From Gemmatimonadaceae bacterium (GTDB lineage: Bacteria > Gemmatimonadota > Gemmatimonadetes > Gemmatimonadales > Gemmatimonadaceae): 54,845 nt of DNA. The translations under genes and the position numbers were made by a program. The stretch lies in contig JACMPK010000205.1 of assembly GCA_014377535.1 (NCBI GenBank), positions 1 to 54,845 on the forward strand. Reading direction: 5' to 3'. Below the pieces are notes generated by a model, which did not search any database, had not been told where the DNA came from, and was given only the letters and a program-made list of their open reading frames with translations. Shown here piece by piece: positions 9,055-17,037 of the stretch; positions within the stretch are counted from its first letter, which is position 1; each line of letters begins with the position of its first letter.

Positions 9055-10185
9055 ATGTATGATTTCTTGATCGTCGGAGCAGGTTTTGCTGGCAGTGTGG
9101 CCGCCGAGCGCCTCGCGACGTTACATAACAAGCGAGTCCTCGTCATCGACAAGCGCGATCATGTCGGTGGTAATGCCTACGACCACCTCGACGAGCACGG
9201 GGTGCTGATTCACAAGTACGGTCCGCACATCTTTCACACGAATTCGCAGCTGGTCTGGCGCTATCTGTCGCAATTCACAGAGTGGCGGCCATACGAGCAT
9301 CGCGTCTTGAGTTCTGTCAACGGCAAACTTCTGCCGATCCCGATCAATCTGGATACGATCAACGGTTATTACGGCACGAGACTGAATGCCGAAGAGGCTG
9401 AGCGTTTCCTCGAGTCGCTCGCGGAGCCGCGGGAGCAGATCAGGACGTCGGAAGATGTGATCATCAGCAAGGTAGGCAGGGAGCTGTACGAGAAGTTCTT
9501 CCGGAATTACACGCTCAAGCAGTGGGGTCTGGATCCGTCCGAGCTCGACTCGAGCGTGATTGCGCGTGTGCCGGTGCGGACCAATACCGACGATCGCTAC
9601 TTCACGGACGAGTTTCAGGGGATGCCGGTCGACGGATACACGGTGATGTTCGAGCGCATGCTCAATCATCCAAACATCAGCACCATGCTTGCGACTGATT
9701 TCCAGGCGGTTCGCAACTCCGTTCAGTATCGCGAAATGATTTTCACGGGACCGATCGACGAGTTTTTTGATTATCGATTCGGTGCGCTCGAGTATCGTTC
9801 GCTGCATTTTCGCTATGAGAATCACGATGCTAACCTGGTGCAGCCGGTGGCCGTGATCAACCATCCGAACGAGCATCCGTGGACCCGTGTTACGGAGTTC
9901 AAGCACCTGACGGGCCAGAAGCACTCGAGTACCACACTGGTGTACGAGTATCCAACGAACGAGGGCGATCCGTACTACCCGATTCCTCGTGCCGTGAACA
10001 AGGAGCTGTACCTGCGGTATCGCACGCTGTCCGAGCAGGCGCCGGGCGTGTACTTCAGCGGCCGCCTCGGCACCTATCGGTATTACAACATGGATCAGGT
10101 GGTGGCGCAATCACTTGCGTTGTGTGACCGGATCATGGGTACACGTCGTGATTACGCTGCTTTGCAGAGCGTTGACGGTGCCTGA
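9055..10185 (+). CDS. glf: UDP-galactopyranose mutase
   Basis: The product is 376 residues, the usual length for this flavoenzyme, which converts UDP-galactopyranose to UDP-galactofuranose. ATG 9055 has AGGAG seven bases upstream, built from the stop region of the glycosyltransferase gene. The FAD-binding motif is at the N-terminus (IVGAGFAGSVAAERLA). The mutase signatures follow: HIFHTN, FNY-like FFRNYTLKQWG, PVRTNTDDRYF and the closing SGRLGTYRYYNMDQ. It is cytoplasmic. Its 3' end overlaps the start of the next gene, so the three genes 7925-12331 are probably one operon for a galactofuranose-containing surface glycan. Confidence 0.96.
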   Translation: MYDFLIVGAGFAGSVAAERLATLHNKRVLVIDKRDHVGGNAYDHLDEHGVLIHKYGPHIFHTNSQLVWRYLSQFTEWRPYEHRVLSSVNGKLLPIPINLDTINGYYGTRLNAEEAERFLESLAEPREQIRTSEDVIISKVGRELYEKFFRNYTLKQWGLDPSELDSSVIARVPVRTNTDDRYFTDEFQGMPVDGYTVMFERMLNHPNISTMLATDFQAVRNSVQYREMIFTGPIDEFFDYRFGALEYRSLHFRYENHDANLVQPVAVINHPNEHPWTRVTEFKHLTGQKHSSTTLVYEYPTNEGDPYYPIPRAVNKELYLRYRTLSEQAPGVYFSGRLGTYRYYNMDQVVAQSLALCDRIMGTRRDYAALQSVDGA

Positions 10186-12331
10186 GGTGTGGGGTGGCAT
10201 TGAATGCACAGTGAACCGGGTGCACGATCGCTACCACGACCAGATTCAGCGTGCGGGTCACGAGGCGCGTGTTGGTGACATCGACCGGTTCGCGGCGCTC
10301 GGCATCACCCGTTTGCGCTATCCTGTGCTCTGGGAGCGGCTGGCCCCTGAGCCGGACGTGGCGCCGCGCTGGGCGCAAGTCGATTCGCACATGATCCGTA
10401 TGCAGGAGCGTGGCATTACGCCGATCGCCGGTCTCGTGCATCATGGGAGTGGGCCAGCGTACACCAATCTCACGGATCCCCATTTCGCGGACCATCTTGC
10501 CGGTTACGCACGCCTCGTTGCCGAGCGCTATCCGTGGCTGCGCTGGTGGACGCCGGTCAACGAACCCGTCTCCACAGCGCGCTTCAGTGGGTTGTACGGT
10601 CATTGGTATCCGCATGCGCGGCGCGATGACATTTTCGTTCAGATTCTGCTGAACGAGTGTCGCGGCATTGTGCAGGCGATGCGCGCGATCCGCGAGGTGA
10701 TTCCGGATGCGATGTACATGCATACCGACGACGCAGGAGTTATCACGTCGTCTTGCGCGCTTTCGTATCAGGCGGAGTTCGAGAACGAGCGCCAGATGGT
10801 CGCGATGGACCTCGTGTCAGGCCGCGTGGACCGGCATCACTTGCTCTGGAGTTACTTCAGGCGCCATGGCGTGACGGAGGCCGAGCTGGAGTGGTTTCAG
10901 GAGTTTCGCTCGCCACCGGATATCACGGCGGGTGATTACTACGTGTCGAGCGACAGGTTCCTCGATCAGCATGTCGAGTGCCATCACCCCGCTGCAGCCG
11001 GTGGAAACGGCGTTCACCAGTATGCGGATGTGGCGACGGCGGAGTGCGAGGGGTGGACCGCGAATTTCGAGGGCGTCCTGCGTCGTCTGTGGGATCGTTA
11101 TCGCTGCCCCGTGGCAATCGGCGAAGTCCACTTGAATGGAACCCGGGAGGCGCAGTTGCAGTGGGCGCGTGCCTGCTGGGATGCGGCGCTGCGCGTGGAG
11201 GCGGACGGCATTCCCGTTGCCGGCGTCACGTTCTGGGCGCTGCTCGGCACATTCGACTGGAATGAACTCGTGCGGCATGAACGCGGGTTCTACGAGGTCG
11301 GAGTGTTCGACTTACGCGGTCCTGCGCCTCGCGAGACGGCGTTGGCCAAGTCGATCCGCGGACTCGCGGAGCACGGTACGCTGATGCACCCAGTCCTGCC
11401 GGTGCGAATCAGTGCCGTGCCGATACAGACGCCCGACGTCACGAAACAGTCGCCGCGTCAGGCGCCTCTCGCGATCGTTGGTGCGGGCGGCACGTTGGGA
11501 CAAGCACTCGTCGATTGTTGTAACGCACGTGGTATCAAGTATGTGGCACTCACACGCGATGCGCTGGATGTGACGCGGGAGCAGTTCGTTCAGGATGTCA
11601 TCGGGCAGGTCAAGCCGTGGGCCGTCATCAATGCATCGGGTTACGTAAATGTTGATGGAGCGGAGCTCGATCCGGAGCGTTGCCATGCGATCAATGTGGC
11701 TGGTGCGGTGCATCTGGCACGAGCCTGCGAACGTACTGGGGCTCGCCTCGCCAATTTCTCGTCAGATCTCGTCTTCGATGGAGAGAAAGCGTCTCCGTAT
11801 ATGGAAAGCGACGCGCCAGCCCCGCTGAACGTGTACGGGCGGAGCAAGCACGAGGCGGAGGGACGCGTGCGCGAGGTGCTACCGGAGGCGTTGATCGTAC
11901 GAACCAGCGCATTCTTCGGCCTCGATAACCACAATTTCGTGGTGCAGACGCTGCGGCGGCTGCATGCGGGACAGCGCGTGCCTGCATCGACGGCAATCGT
12001 GTCCCCGACGCATGTGCGAGCGTTGGCAAATGCTGTTCTGGACCTGATGGTGGATAGCGCTGAGGGTGTGTGGCACCTGAGCTCGGCAGCGCGACTCTCG
12101 TGGGCTGATTTTGCGCGCGATGTCGCGTTGCACGCACAGTTGGATCAGTCGTTGGTGTATGCGGCAGAGCCACTGGCGCTTTCATGGCGAGGCATCAGGC
12201 CCGACTATTCGGCATTGGGAACGGAGCGTGGTCAGACGATGCCTGATTTCAGCGAGTCGCTCGCGGCGTGCGTCGCGGAGTGGCAATCCCGGTTTCGTCA
12301 TGGCTCGCATCATTCGGCTTCGTCTACGTAG
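10178..12331 (+). CDS. Fusion: GH1-like glycosidase domain + RmlD-like sugar-nucleotide reductase domain
   Basis: The product is about 717 residues. The start is uncertain: GTG 10178 overlaps the glf stop by eight bases, and TTG 10172 and GTG 10187 are also in frame. Residues about 3-400 are a family 1 glycosidase-like barrel, with WGGIECTVNRV at the front, the acid/base-type WWTPVNEPVS and a later GEVHLNG in the nucleophile region. Residues about 425-700 are a Rossmann short-chain reductase of the RmlD type (dTDP-4-dehydrorhamnose reductase). They contain GAGGTLGQAL, INASGYVNVDGAE, SSDLVFDGE, YGRSKHEAE and VRTSAFFG, so the YxxxK catalytic pair is present. There is no signal peptide, so the glycosidase half is cytoplasmic. 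With a mutase and a glycosyltransferase it probably takes part in making or trimming a nucleotide-sugar-derived glycan. Confidence 0.88.
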   Translation: MPEVWGGIECTVNRVHDRYHDQIQRAGHEARVGDIDRFAALGITRLRYPVLWERLAPEPDVAPRWAQVDSHMIRMQERGITPIAGLVHHGSGPAYTNLTDPHFADHLAGYARLVAERYPWLRWWTPVNEPVSTARFSGLYGHWYPHARRDDIFVQILLNECRGIVQAMRAIREVIPDAMYMHTDDAGVITSSCALSYQAEFENERQMVAMDLVSGRVDRHHLLWSYFRRHGVTEAELEWFQEFRSPPDITAGDYYVSSDRFLDQHVECHHPAAAGGNGVHQYADVATAECEGWTANFEGVLRRLWDRYRCPVAIGEVHLNGTREAQLQWARACWDAALRVEADGIPVAGVTFWALLGTFDWNELVRHERGFYEVGVFDLRGPAPRETALAKSIRGLAEHGTLMHPVLPVRISAVPIQTPDVTKQSPRQAPLAIVGAGGTLGQALVDCCNARGIKYVALTRDALDVTREQFVQDVIGQVKPWAVINASGYVNVDGAELDPERCHAINVAGAVHLARACERTGARLANFSSDLVFDGEKASPYMESDAPAPLNVYGRSKHEAEGRVREVLPEALIVRTSAFFGLDNHNFVVQTLRRLHAGQRVPASTAIVSPTHVRALANAVLDLMVDSAEGVWHLSSAARLSWADFARDVALHAQLDQSLVYAAEPLALSWRGIRPDYSALGTERGQTMPDFSESLAACVAEWQSRFRHGSHHSASST

Positions 12332-12786
12332 ACACCTCATCTCATCCTAAGTCGGCATGTGACGAGCAGGCAACGCGTCACGCTGCTGACTTGCCTCGTC
12401 GCAGGCGAAACGCCGGCGTCGCGTAGCTGGGCCCGTATCAGGCACATGCACCGACGCGCGCCGAGATTCTGAAACGGTGCCGATTCCGTCGGAAGTTTGG
12501 TCGCGATCCGAATGAAGTCGGATGCAGGATCGTGAAGCAAGTCGATCAGATTGGTCGTGAGTTCGGACGCGGGCTCCAGCGCGTGCAGCGTCGCGCTGGA
12601 CCAGCTGGGTGATGGGCCTGCCAAGATTTCCCAGTACGATATGTCAGGCGGCGCCCAAGAGTTTCTGCTGCCTATGGCTGCGTTCCCAATTAAATGGGCT
12701 TATGACGACGCGTGCGCGGACGTGTTGGCAACGATCCTGCATGATGCAGTGGTGTACGCAACACCCTTTTGACAGGAGCAGAGGCA
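12332..12786. other. Intergenic region, nothing recognised
   Basis: About 455 bases separate the fusion gene from the YqjD-like operon. Frames exist on both strands (12551-12772 plus, 12337-12624 minus), but none has a clear ribosome site, codon pattern or family match. The stretch around 12690 (CCAATTAAATGGGC) is locally AT-richer and may hold the promoter of the downstream operon. No boxes could be assigned. Confidence 0.35.
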
Positions 12787-13149
12787 ATGGCAGAGTCATA
12801 CCCGAATTCGAATCCTTTCCATCAGGACGATACTGCGCTCGACACCGACATGGGTCAGCAGCCGCAGGAAACGACGATGGGTGGATATGCGTCCGTGGAT
12901 CACGCTTTTCAGAAAGTGGAGCATGAGGCTGCGGAAGGAATACACAGAGTTCGCGACACCGCGGAACGTGCCGGGGGTCGCGTAAAGAGCGGCCTGTCGC
13001 AGGCCACGAATTACGTGAAGAACCTGGATGCGGCTGACATGTGGGGCGACGTCAAGGAGCTGGCACGTCGCAACCCAGGCGCATGTCTGCTGACGATGGC
13101 GGTCATAGGTTTCGCACTTGGGCGCACGACCTCGCGCAACTCGAGGTGA
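12787..13149 (+). CDS. YqjD/ElaB-like (DUF883-type) membrane-anchored protein
   Basis: The product is 120 residues. ATG 12787 follows an AGGAGCAGAGG stretch. After a disordered polar front, residues about 38-85 form an amphipathic helix (FQKVEHEAAEGIHRVRDTAE), and the C-terminus is one membrane segment ending in basic residues (MAVIGFALGRTTSRNSR). This matches the E. coli YqjD/ElaB type, inner-membrane proteins that bind ribosomes in stationary phase. The family link is inferred from layout, not from strong identity. A paralogue with the same tail lies at 23394-23741. The next gene begins at its stop codon, giving a yqjD-yqjE-like operon. Confidence 0.75.
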   Translation: MAESYPNSNPFHQDDTALDTDMGQQPQETTMGGYASVDHAFQKVEHEAAEGIHRVRDTAERAGGRVKSGLSQATNYVKNLDAADMWGDVKELARRNPGACLLTMAVIGFALGRTTSRNSR

Positions 13150-13151
13150 TC

Positions 13152-13517
13152 GTGGCCGTGCAGAGCGGTACTGAATCCATTGGGCAGAATGTCCGTGGGC
13201 TGCTGACGCAGGCGGAACGGCTCGCGCGCACCGAAATGGAGCTTGCGGTCGCCAAAGGCAAAGATTCGCTCAGCAATCAGGCCCGGCATCTCGTGATGCT
13301 CATGGGCGCTGCGCTGCTCGGGCTTGGAGGAATGGCCTACTTGCTGTATGCCGTCTACTCCGGGCTTGCAGGGCGGATGGATGGCTGGGCTGCGGCGTTG
13401 AGCACAGCCGGCGTGTCGTTCGCGTGTGCCTTCGTCTTCCTCAAGCTTGGCGCGAAGCGCGAATCTGCGAGCGACGAACCCAGCCCAAGCCGGCAAAGGG
13501 CGGTCTCCGCGCGATGA
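13152..13517 (+). CDS. YqjE-like phage-holin-superfamily membrane protein
   Basis: The product is about 121 residues. GTG 13152 has GAGG five bases upstream; GTG 13146, overlapping the previous stop, and GTG 13158 are also possible. The layout is an N-terminal amphipathic helix (LLTQAERLARTEMELAVAKG), two membrane segments joined by a short loop (about 45-70 and 75-100) and a charged tail. This is the arrangement of the Phage_holin_3_6/YqjE family. Despite the name, these chromosomal proteins are not lysis genes. It lies between the YqjD-like gene and the next membrane protein, coupled to the latter by an ATGA overlap. Confidence 0.75.
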   Translation: MAVQSGTESIGQNVRGLLTQAERLARTEMELAVAKGKDSLSNQARHLVMLMGAALLGLGGMAYLLYAVYSGLAGRMDGWAAALSTAGVSFACAFVFLKLGAKRESASDEPSPSRQRAVSAR

Positions 13518-13957
13518 GCGTACAAACTGAGCGGCTCGAAAAGATCGCCGCAGAAGAGCGGGAGCAACTAGCCGTGCATCTTGAGAGTCTCCAGCACCAG
13601 ATAGAGCGAGCTGTAGATCCGAAAATGATATTCGAGCGATATCCGCTGCCGGTACTTGGCGCAGTGATGTTTGCTGGAGTCGTGCTTGGCGCGGTCACGA
13701 AAGGTGACGGGCGTCGTCGTGATGCGCAGTTCAAGCAGCAGCGCATAAGTCGTGATGAGGCGCAGACGCAGACTACATGGGGCGAGATGCGCGGTGCGGC
13801 CGTCGGGATGATCGCATCGCGGCTTGGGGATGTTTTATACAATGTGGTCACGCGCGCATGGCAGTCGCGCTTCGAGGCCGATGGCGACCGGCTTCCCGAA
13901 GACGTGCCCAGCAACCCCGGCAATGCTTCCGGACGCCATCGGTCGGCGTCAACGTAG
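13514..13957 (+). CDS. Third gene of the YqjD/YqjE-like operon, single-TM protein
   Basis: The product is 147 residues from ATG 13514, overlapping the previous stop codon as ATGA. Residues 1-40 are a charged helix (ERLEKIAAEEREQLAVHLES). One membrane segment follows (VLGAVMFAGVVLGAVT), then a basic, Gln-rich cytoplasmic part and a second mildly hydrophobic stretch (MRGAAVGMIASRLGDVLYNV). The layout resembles DUF3618-like or YqjK-like partners of YqjD/YqjE, but identity to a family cannot be shown here. The operon ends at a terminator hairpin at 14030. A role in envelope stress is likely from the neighbours only. Confidence 0.65.
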   Translation: MSVQTERLEKIAAEEREQLAVHLESLQHQIERAVDPKMIFERYPLPVLGAVMFAGVVLGAVTKGDGRRRDAQFKQQRISRDEAQTQTTWGEMRGAAVGMIASRLGDVLYNVVTRAWQSRFEADGDRLPEDVPSNPGNASGRHRSAST

Positions 13958-14029
13958 CGTGTCCATGAGCTTCGTGGTATGACGGACGCGGGCAATTCGA
14001 CGCGAATTTTCGCGGCTGCAGCATAAAAT

Positions 14030-14066
14030 GAGGAGCCCTCGCCATCGTGCGTGTGCTCCTCGTTTT
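14030..14066 (+). terminator. Rho-independent terminator
   Basis: GAGGAGC (14030-14036) pairs with GCTCCTC (14055-14061) across an 18-base loop and is followed by GTTTTG. It lies 73 bases after the YqjD/YqjE-like operon and separates it from the histidine kinase gene. Confidence 0.75.
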
Positions 14067-14256
14067 GCGTCGTCACGCTTTGAGTGCGGCTCGGTATCGA
14101 AAAGCAGCGCACGCGAACCGAACCTTTTGCCTGCCGCGCGCTGTTGGAACCCGTGCATTTAGAACGTTACATTGCATTGCTTTCAAGGCCGGACCGATTC
14201 CGGCGCGGCATCGGCGGTAGTCTGATTGTGCGCGTCACGCCATTTTTAAGCCTGAC

Positions 14257-14341
14257 GCACGTGCTCGTCAAGTCGATGCGCGCTGCGAGGGGCCCGCGCT
14301 GCCGCAAGGTCCGACTCCAAGAGCACGTGCCGTTTTCGTTT
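14257..14341 (+). promoter_or_regulatory. Perfect 10-bp inverted repeat with T-rich tail before a kinase gene
   Basis: GCACGTGCTC (14257-14266) is exactly complementary to GAGCACGTGC (14321-14330). A GC-rich 54-base interior sits between them, and CGTTTTCGTTT follows. It ends about 42 bases before the start codon at 14383. It may be a leader attenuator, a terminator of an unseen transcript or a protein-binding palindrome (each arm contains CACGTG). There is no gene between 13958 and 14382. Confidence 0.4.
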
Positions 14342-14382
14342 GTTCAGAAAGCAGCACGATCGGTTCATTCCACAGTCCTGTC

Positions 14383-16062
14383 ATGACATCAGCGCCAGTG
14401 CAATTGCTCATTGCCGTCCTGTTGCTCACCGTGCTCACGTTGAGTGTCGCGGTGGTGGCGACGACCGTGCGGCATTCCAGCTGCAAGGCGAACTCACGTG
14501 CTCTGCTGCAGCGGTTGCTGCCATCGCTTCGGCCGCAACTTCATTACCGCTGGGACCTGAAGAGCGGCCGCGTCGTTCGCGACATCACGATTCGTGAGCG
14601 GCTGGGACTCGGTGCCACAATCTGTGCTTCGGGGTGGCAGGAGTGGGCGGCGCTCGTTATACCGGCCGATCGGAGCGCTTATGAAAACGCCATGAGCGCA
14701 GTGGAGGCGGGCGCGAGCAGTGGATACCTGCTGCAGTACAGCGTGACTGCAAGTGATGGCCGCGTGCTCAGCCTGGTGGATCAGGGAGTTGCAACGGCGG
14801 TCCGACCCGACGGGCGCGCGCGAGTGATCAGCGGCCGCGTCGGCATTCTCGTGGATCATGACCAGGAAGCGGGGCGCGAATACCCGCACGGTGGAGTGGC
14901 CGTGCGCACTGGCGCACCCGTCAAGGCACTGGTGTCAGTGAACGGCGACGATCGCAGATTGCGCAATGGCGTCGAGCGCGGGCCCACGTTGCCCGACCCA
15001 GTGTCGGCGCTGCCCTCTGTTGCACCCGACACAATCGAGGTTCAGCAGGTGCTCTTCGGTCGAGCGGGCGGCGTTCTGTTTTCATCAGCGGAGATTGCCG
15101 CGTTCTTCGTGGAGGACGTCGAGACGACTCAGAACCTGGGCTCGCGTGTGCTGCACGCGGCGACGGCGGTGGATGCGGTGCACCTTGACGAACTCTGGCA
15201 GCAGGCCGAGCGGCGCGGCCTGGCGCGTCGGCGAGTGCGACTCTCGACGCACGCCGGCAGTACGCGGCTGCTGGACCTCACGCTGGTCAGCGTGAATTCG
15301 GAGTTCGCGCGATCGGAAATGCTGCTCGAGGCGCGCAATGTTTTGGCATCCGAGGACGACGAGGGACGTTCCGAGGGGCTTCGCCTGGAGATGTTGTCAC
15401 GCTACACGCGTCGTTATGCCCATGATGTGCGCAGCCCACTTGGCACCGTGCGAAACCTTACGGAACTCATCCGTGGTGCCTCGGAGGATCAGGCGGGCCG
15501 CGAGCGTCATGCGATGCTGATTGATCGAGCTGTGGACGACATCGCCGCGGCGACGCGTGACCTGGGTCGCTTTGCGGACTGGAACAAGGATTCGTTGGAC
15601 ACCTGCGATCTTGCGACGGTGCTCGAGGCGGTCGTCAGCGAGTTCGGCGCAGAATACGGAATTCATCGCAGCTCGCTCATCATTCCCAACGATGCGCGCG
15701 CCATTGCGATTCCTGATCCTGCACTCCGGGTCGTGGCGCGCTCTTTGCTCCGCGAGGTGTATGAAGCGACGTTCGGGGAAGGTGGCGTCCATGTATTGGC
15801 GACGCGAGTTGATGACGATGTGGTGATCCGCGTCGAGTCGGACGATGCGCTGTCGTATGCACGACGCGAAGCATCGACGGCGTCGGTTGCATCGTCGGAT
15901 CCAGAGGTGCGCACTGCCGCTGTGACCAACGACAGCGGACGGCGCGTGCGGATCGCGTCGGAGGTGCTCGGCATGTTCGGCGCAACCCTCGCGGTGTCAC
16001 GGACACCGACTGGTGGAACGTTGTTCGAGGTACGCTGCCCGGCTTCGGCGACAGTGTTGTAA
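14383..16062 (+). CDS. Membrane histidine-kinase-like protein with degenerate ATPase domain
   Basis: The product is 559 residues from ATG 14383. A membrane segment lies at about 5-27, and a PAS-like sensor region at about 45-160. A dimerisation helix carries the H-box YAHDVRSPLGTVRNLTELI, with phosphoacceptor His347. The ATP-binding half (about 410-555) ends in a recognisable MFGATLAVSRTPTGGTLFEV strand pair. However, the N-box asparagine is not visible (SLLREVYEATF occupies its place), and neither the DxGxG nor the GxGLG glycine box is present. It may bind nucleotide poorly or act as a pseudokinase or partner for another kinase. There is no adjacent response regulator. Confidence 0.8.
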   Translation: MTSAPVQLLIAVLLLTVLTLSVAVVATTVRHSSCKANSRALLQRLLPSLRPQLHYRWDLKSGRVVRDITIRERLGLGATICASGWQEWAALVIPADRSAYENAMSAVEAGASSGYLLQYSVTASDGRVLSLVDQGVATAVRPDGRARVISGRVGILVDHDQEAGREYPHGGVAVRTGAPVKALVSVNGDDRRLRNGVERGPTLPDPVSALPSVAPDTIEVQQVLFGRAGGVLFSSAEIAAFFVEDVETTQNLGSRVLHAATAVDAVHLDELWQQAERRGLARRRVRLSTHAGSTRLLDLTLVSVNSEFARSEMLLEARNVLASEDDEGRSEGLRLEMLSRYTRRYAHDVRSPLGTVRNLTELIRGASEDQAGRERHAMLIDRAVDDIAAATRDLGRFADWNKDSLDTCDLATVLEAVVSEFGAEYGIHRSSLIIPNDARAIAIPDPALRVVARSLLREVYEATFGEGGVHVLATRVDDDVVIRVESDDALSYARREASTASVASSDPEVRTAAVTNDSGRRVRIASEVLGMFGATLAVSRTPTGGTLFEVRCPASATVL

Positions 16063-16311
16063 CGCGGCGAGCATGAGCGACAGGGGGATTCATTGCCGTG
16101 CACAGGCGCAATTTAATTGTCCCGATTAGGAGAAACGTGTACGACGTGCTTCGTCGAGGCAGGGAAAGCTGTGCGTCTGCTTGCGGCGCTTGCGTTCCCA
16201 CCGGGCGTCGAGGCGCCGCATGGTCGTTATGCCGCACGTCACTCCCAGCATTCGTTGCAGCGTTCACAGGAGTTCTTGGACGTCCGATTCAGTCTCACAG
16301 GAGCCCGTGAC

Positions 16312-16974
16312 ATGCAGGACAAATCACGCCGGTCGGCACGAATTCAGAAATACAGTAGCCCTGCGCGAAATGATGGACGCAGCGACGGCGACGGCCCGGG
16401 CCCAAGCGGGCCGCGTGACGCCAAGTCCGACAGTCCTGCAACGGACGGCGACGGGAATCAGAGCGAGCAGAATGGACAGGGCAAGCCTGGAGAGAATGTT
16501 GATCAGGCCGCTCCTGTAGCAGCCAGTCAGGTCGGGGAATCCGCAGCCCGGTACGGGCGGGACAGTGGATTTGGTGAATCCGAACAGGGCAGCTCGTCTG
16601 AGGGCGGATCCGGTGAGGGCAGCTCGTCTGAGGGCGGATCCGGTCAGGGTGACCAGGCAGAGAGAATGAATCGTGGCGCATCCACCAGTTCCCATCAGGG
16701 TGAGGGCCGCGGCGAAATGCCTCAGCCGCAGACAAATCTGGTGCGACCGGGTGAGAGCGGATGGGGACAGCGCAACGATGAGCGCGGCAGTGAGCACATT
16801 GGCGGTGGTCAGCAGCGCGAAGGCGGCTTTGAGTATGGTGGTCCCGGTTCGCATCAGGATGGTAGTTCACCGGACGAATCGCCGAGCCATCCTGATGCAG
16901 GCGAGAAACAGAAGGATCAAGGCGCGCAGGTTGGCAAACGGCACAGCAAGGTGCGGCCGCGCAAGGCCACCTGA
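16312..16974 (+). CDS. Disordered, highly hydrophilic Gly/Ser/Glu/Gln-rich protein
   Basis: The product is 220 residues. ATG 16312 is supported by AGGAG eight bases upstream; the frame is open further 5' but lacks such a site. The whole chain is low-complexity and rich in Gly, Ser, Gln, Glu, Asp and Arg, with almost no large hydrophobic residues and no Cys, signal peptide or membrane segment. The end is basic (GKRHSKVRPRKAT). This composition resembles hydrophilins, which protect against drying, but that is an inference from composition only. It lies 63 bases upstream of ku and may be co-transcribed with the repair genes. Confidence 0.65.
   Translation: MQDKSRRSARIQKYSSPARNDGRSDGDGPGPSGPRDAKSDSPATDGDGNQSEQNGQGKPGENVDQAAPVAASQVGESAARYGRDSGFGESEQGSSSEGGSGEGSSSEGGSGQGDQAERMNRGASTSSHQGEGRGEMPQPQTNLVRPGESGWGQRNDERGSEHIGGGQQREGGFEYGGPGSHQDGSSPDESPSHPDAGEKQKDQGAQVGKRHSKVRPRKAT
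16586..16645 (+). repeat. Two 30-bp direct repeats inside a CDS
   Basis: A 30-base unit beginning AGGGCAGCTCGTCTGAGGGC is repeated once head to tail, with a single difference at its last base. It encodes two copies of a Gly/Ser/Glu decapeptide (GSSSEGGSGE then GSSSEGGSGQ) in the disordered protein upstream of ku. The near-identity suggests a recent duplication. Confidence 0.85.
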
Positions 16975-17037
16975 CCTGCGTGCGCGAGTGCGGTAGACGC
17001 GCGCGGGATCGGGCACACGGGAACCACGGAGCATCAC

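Noticed and set aside
12551..12772. Possible 73-codon gene before the YqjD-like operon
   Set aside because: No ribosome site, no family resemblance and a poor codon pattern.
13152..13517. Phage holin suggesting a prophage
   Set aside because: The family name is misleading. The gene sits in a YqjD/YqjE-like operon, and no other phage gene is nearby.
16098..16310. A GTG-started small gene with AGGAG near 16125
   Set aside because: The encoded peptide has no recognisable pattern, and its frame ends just before the better supported gene at 16312. It may be chance.
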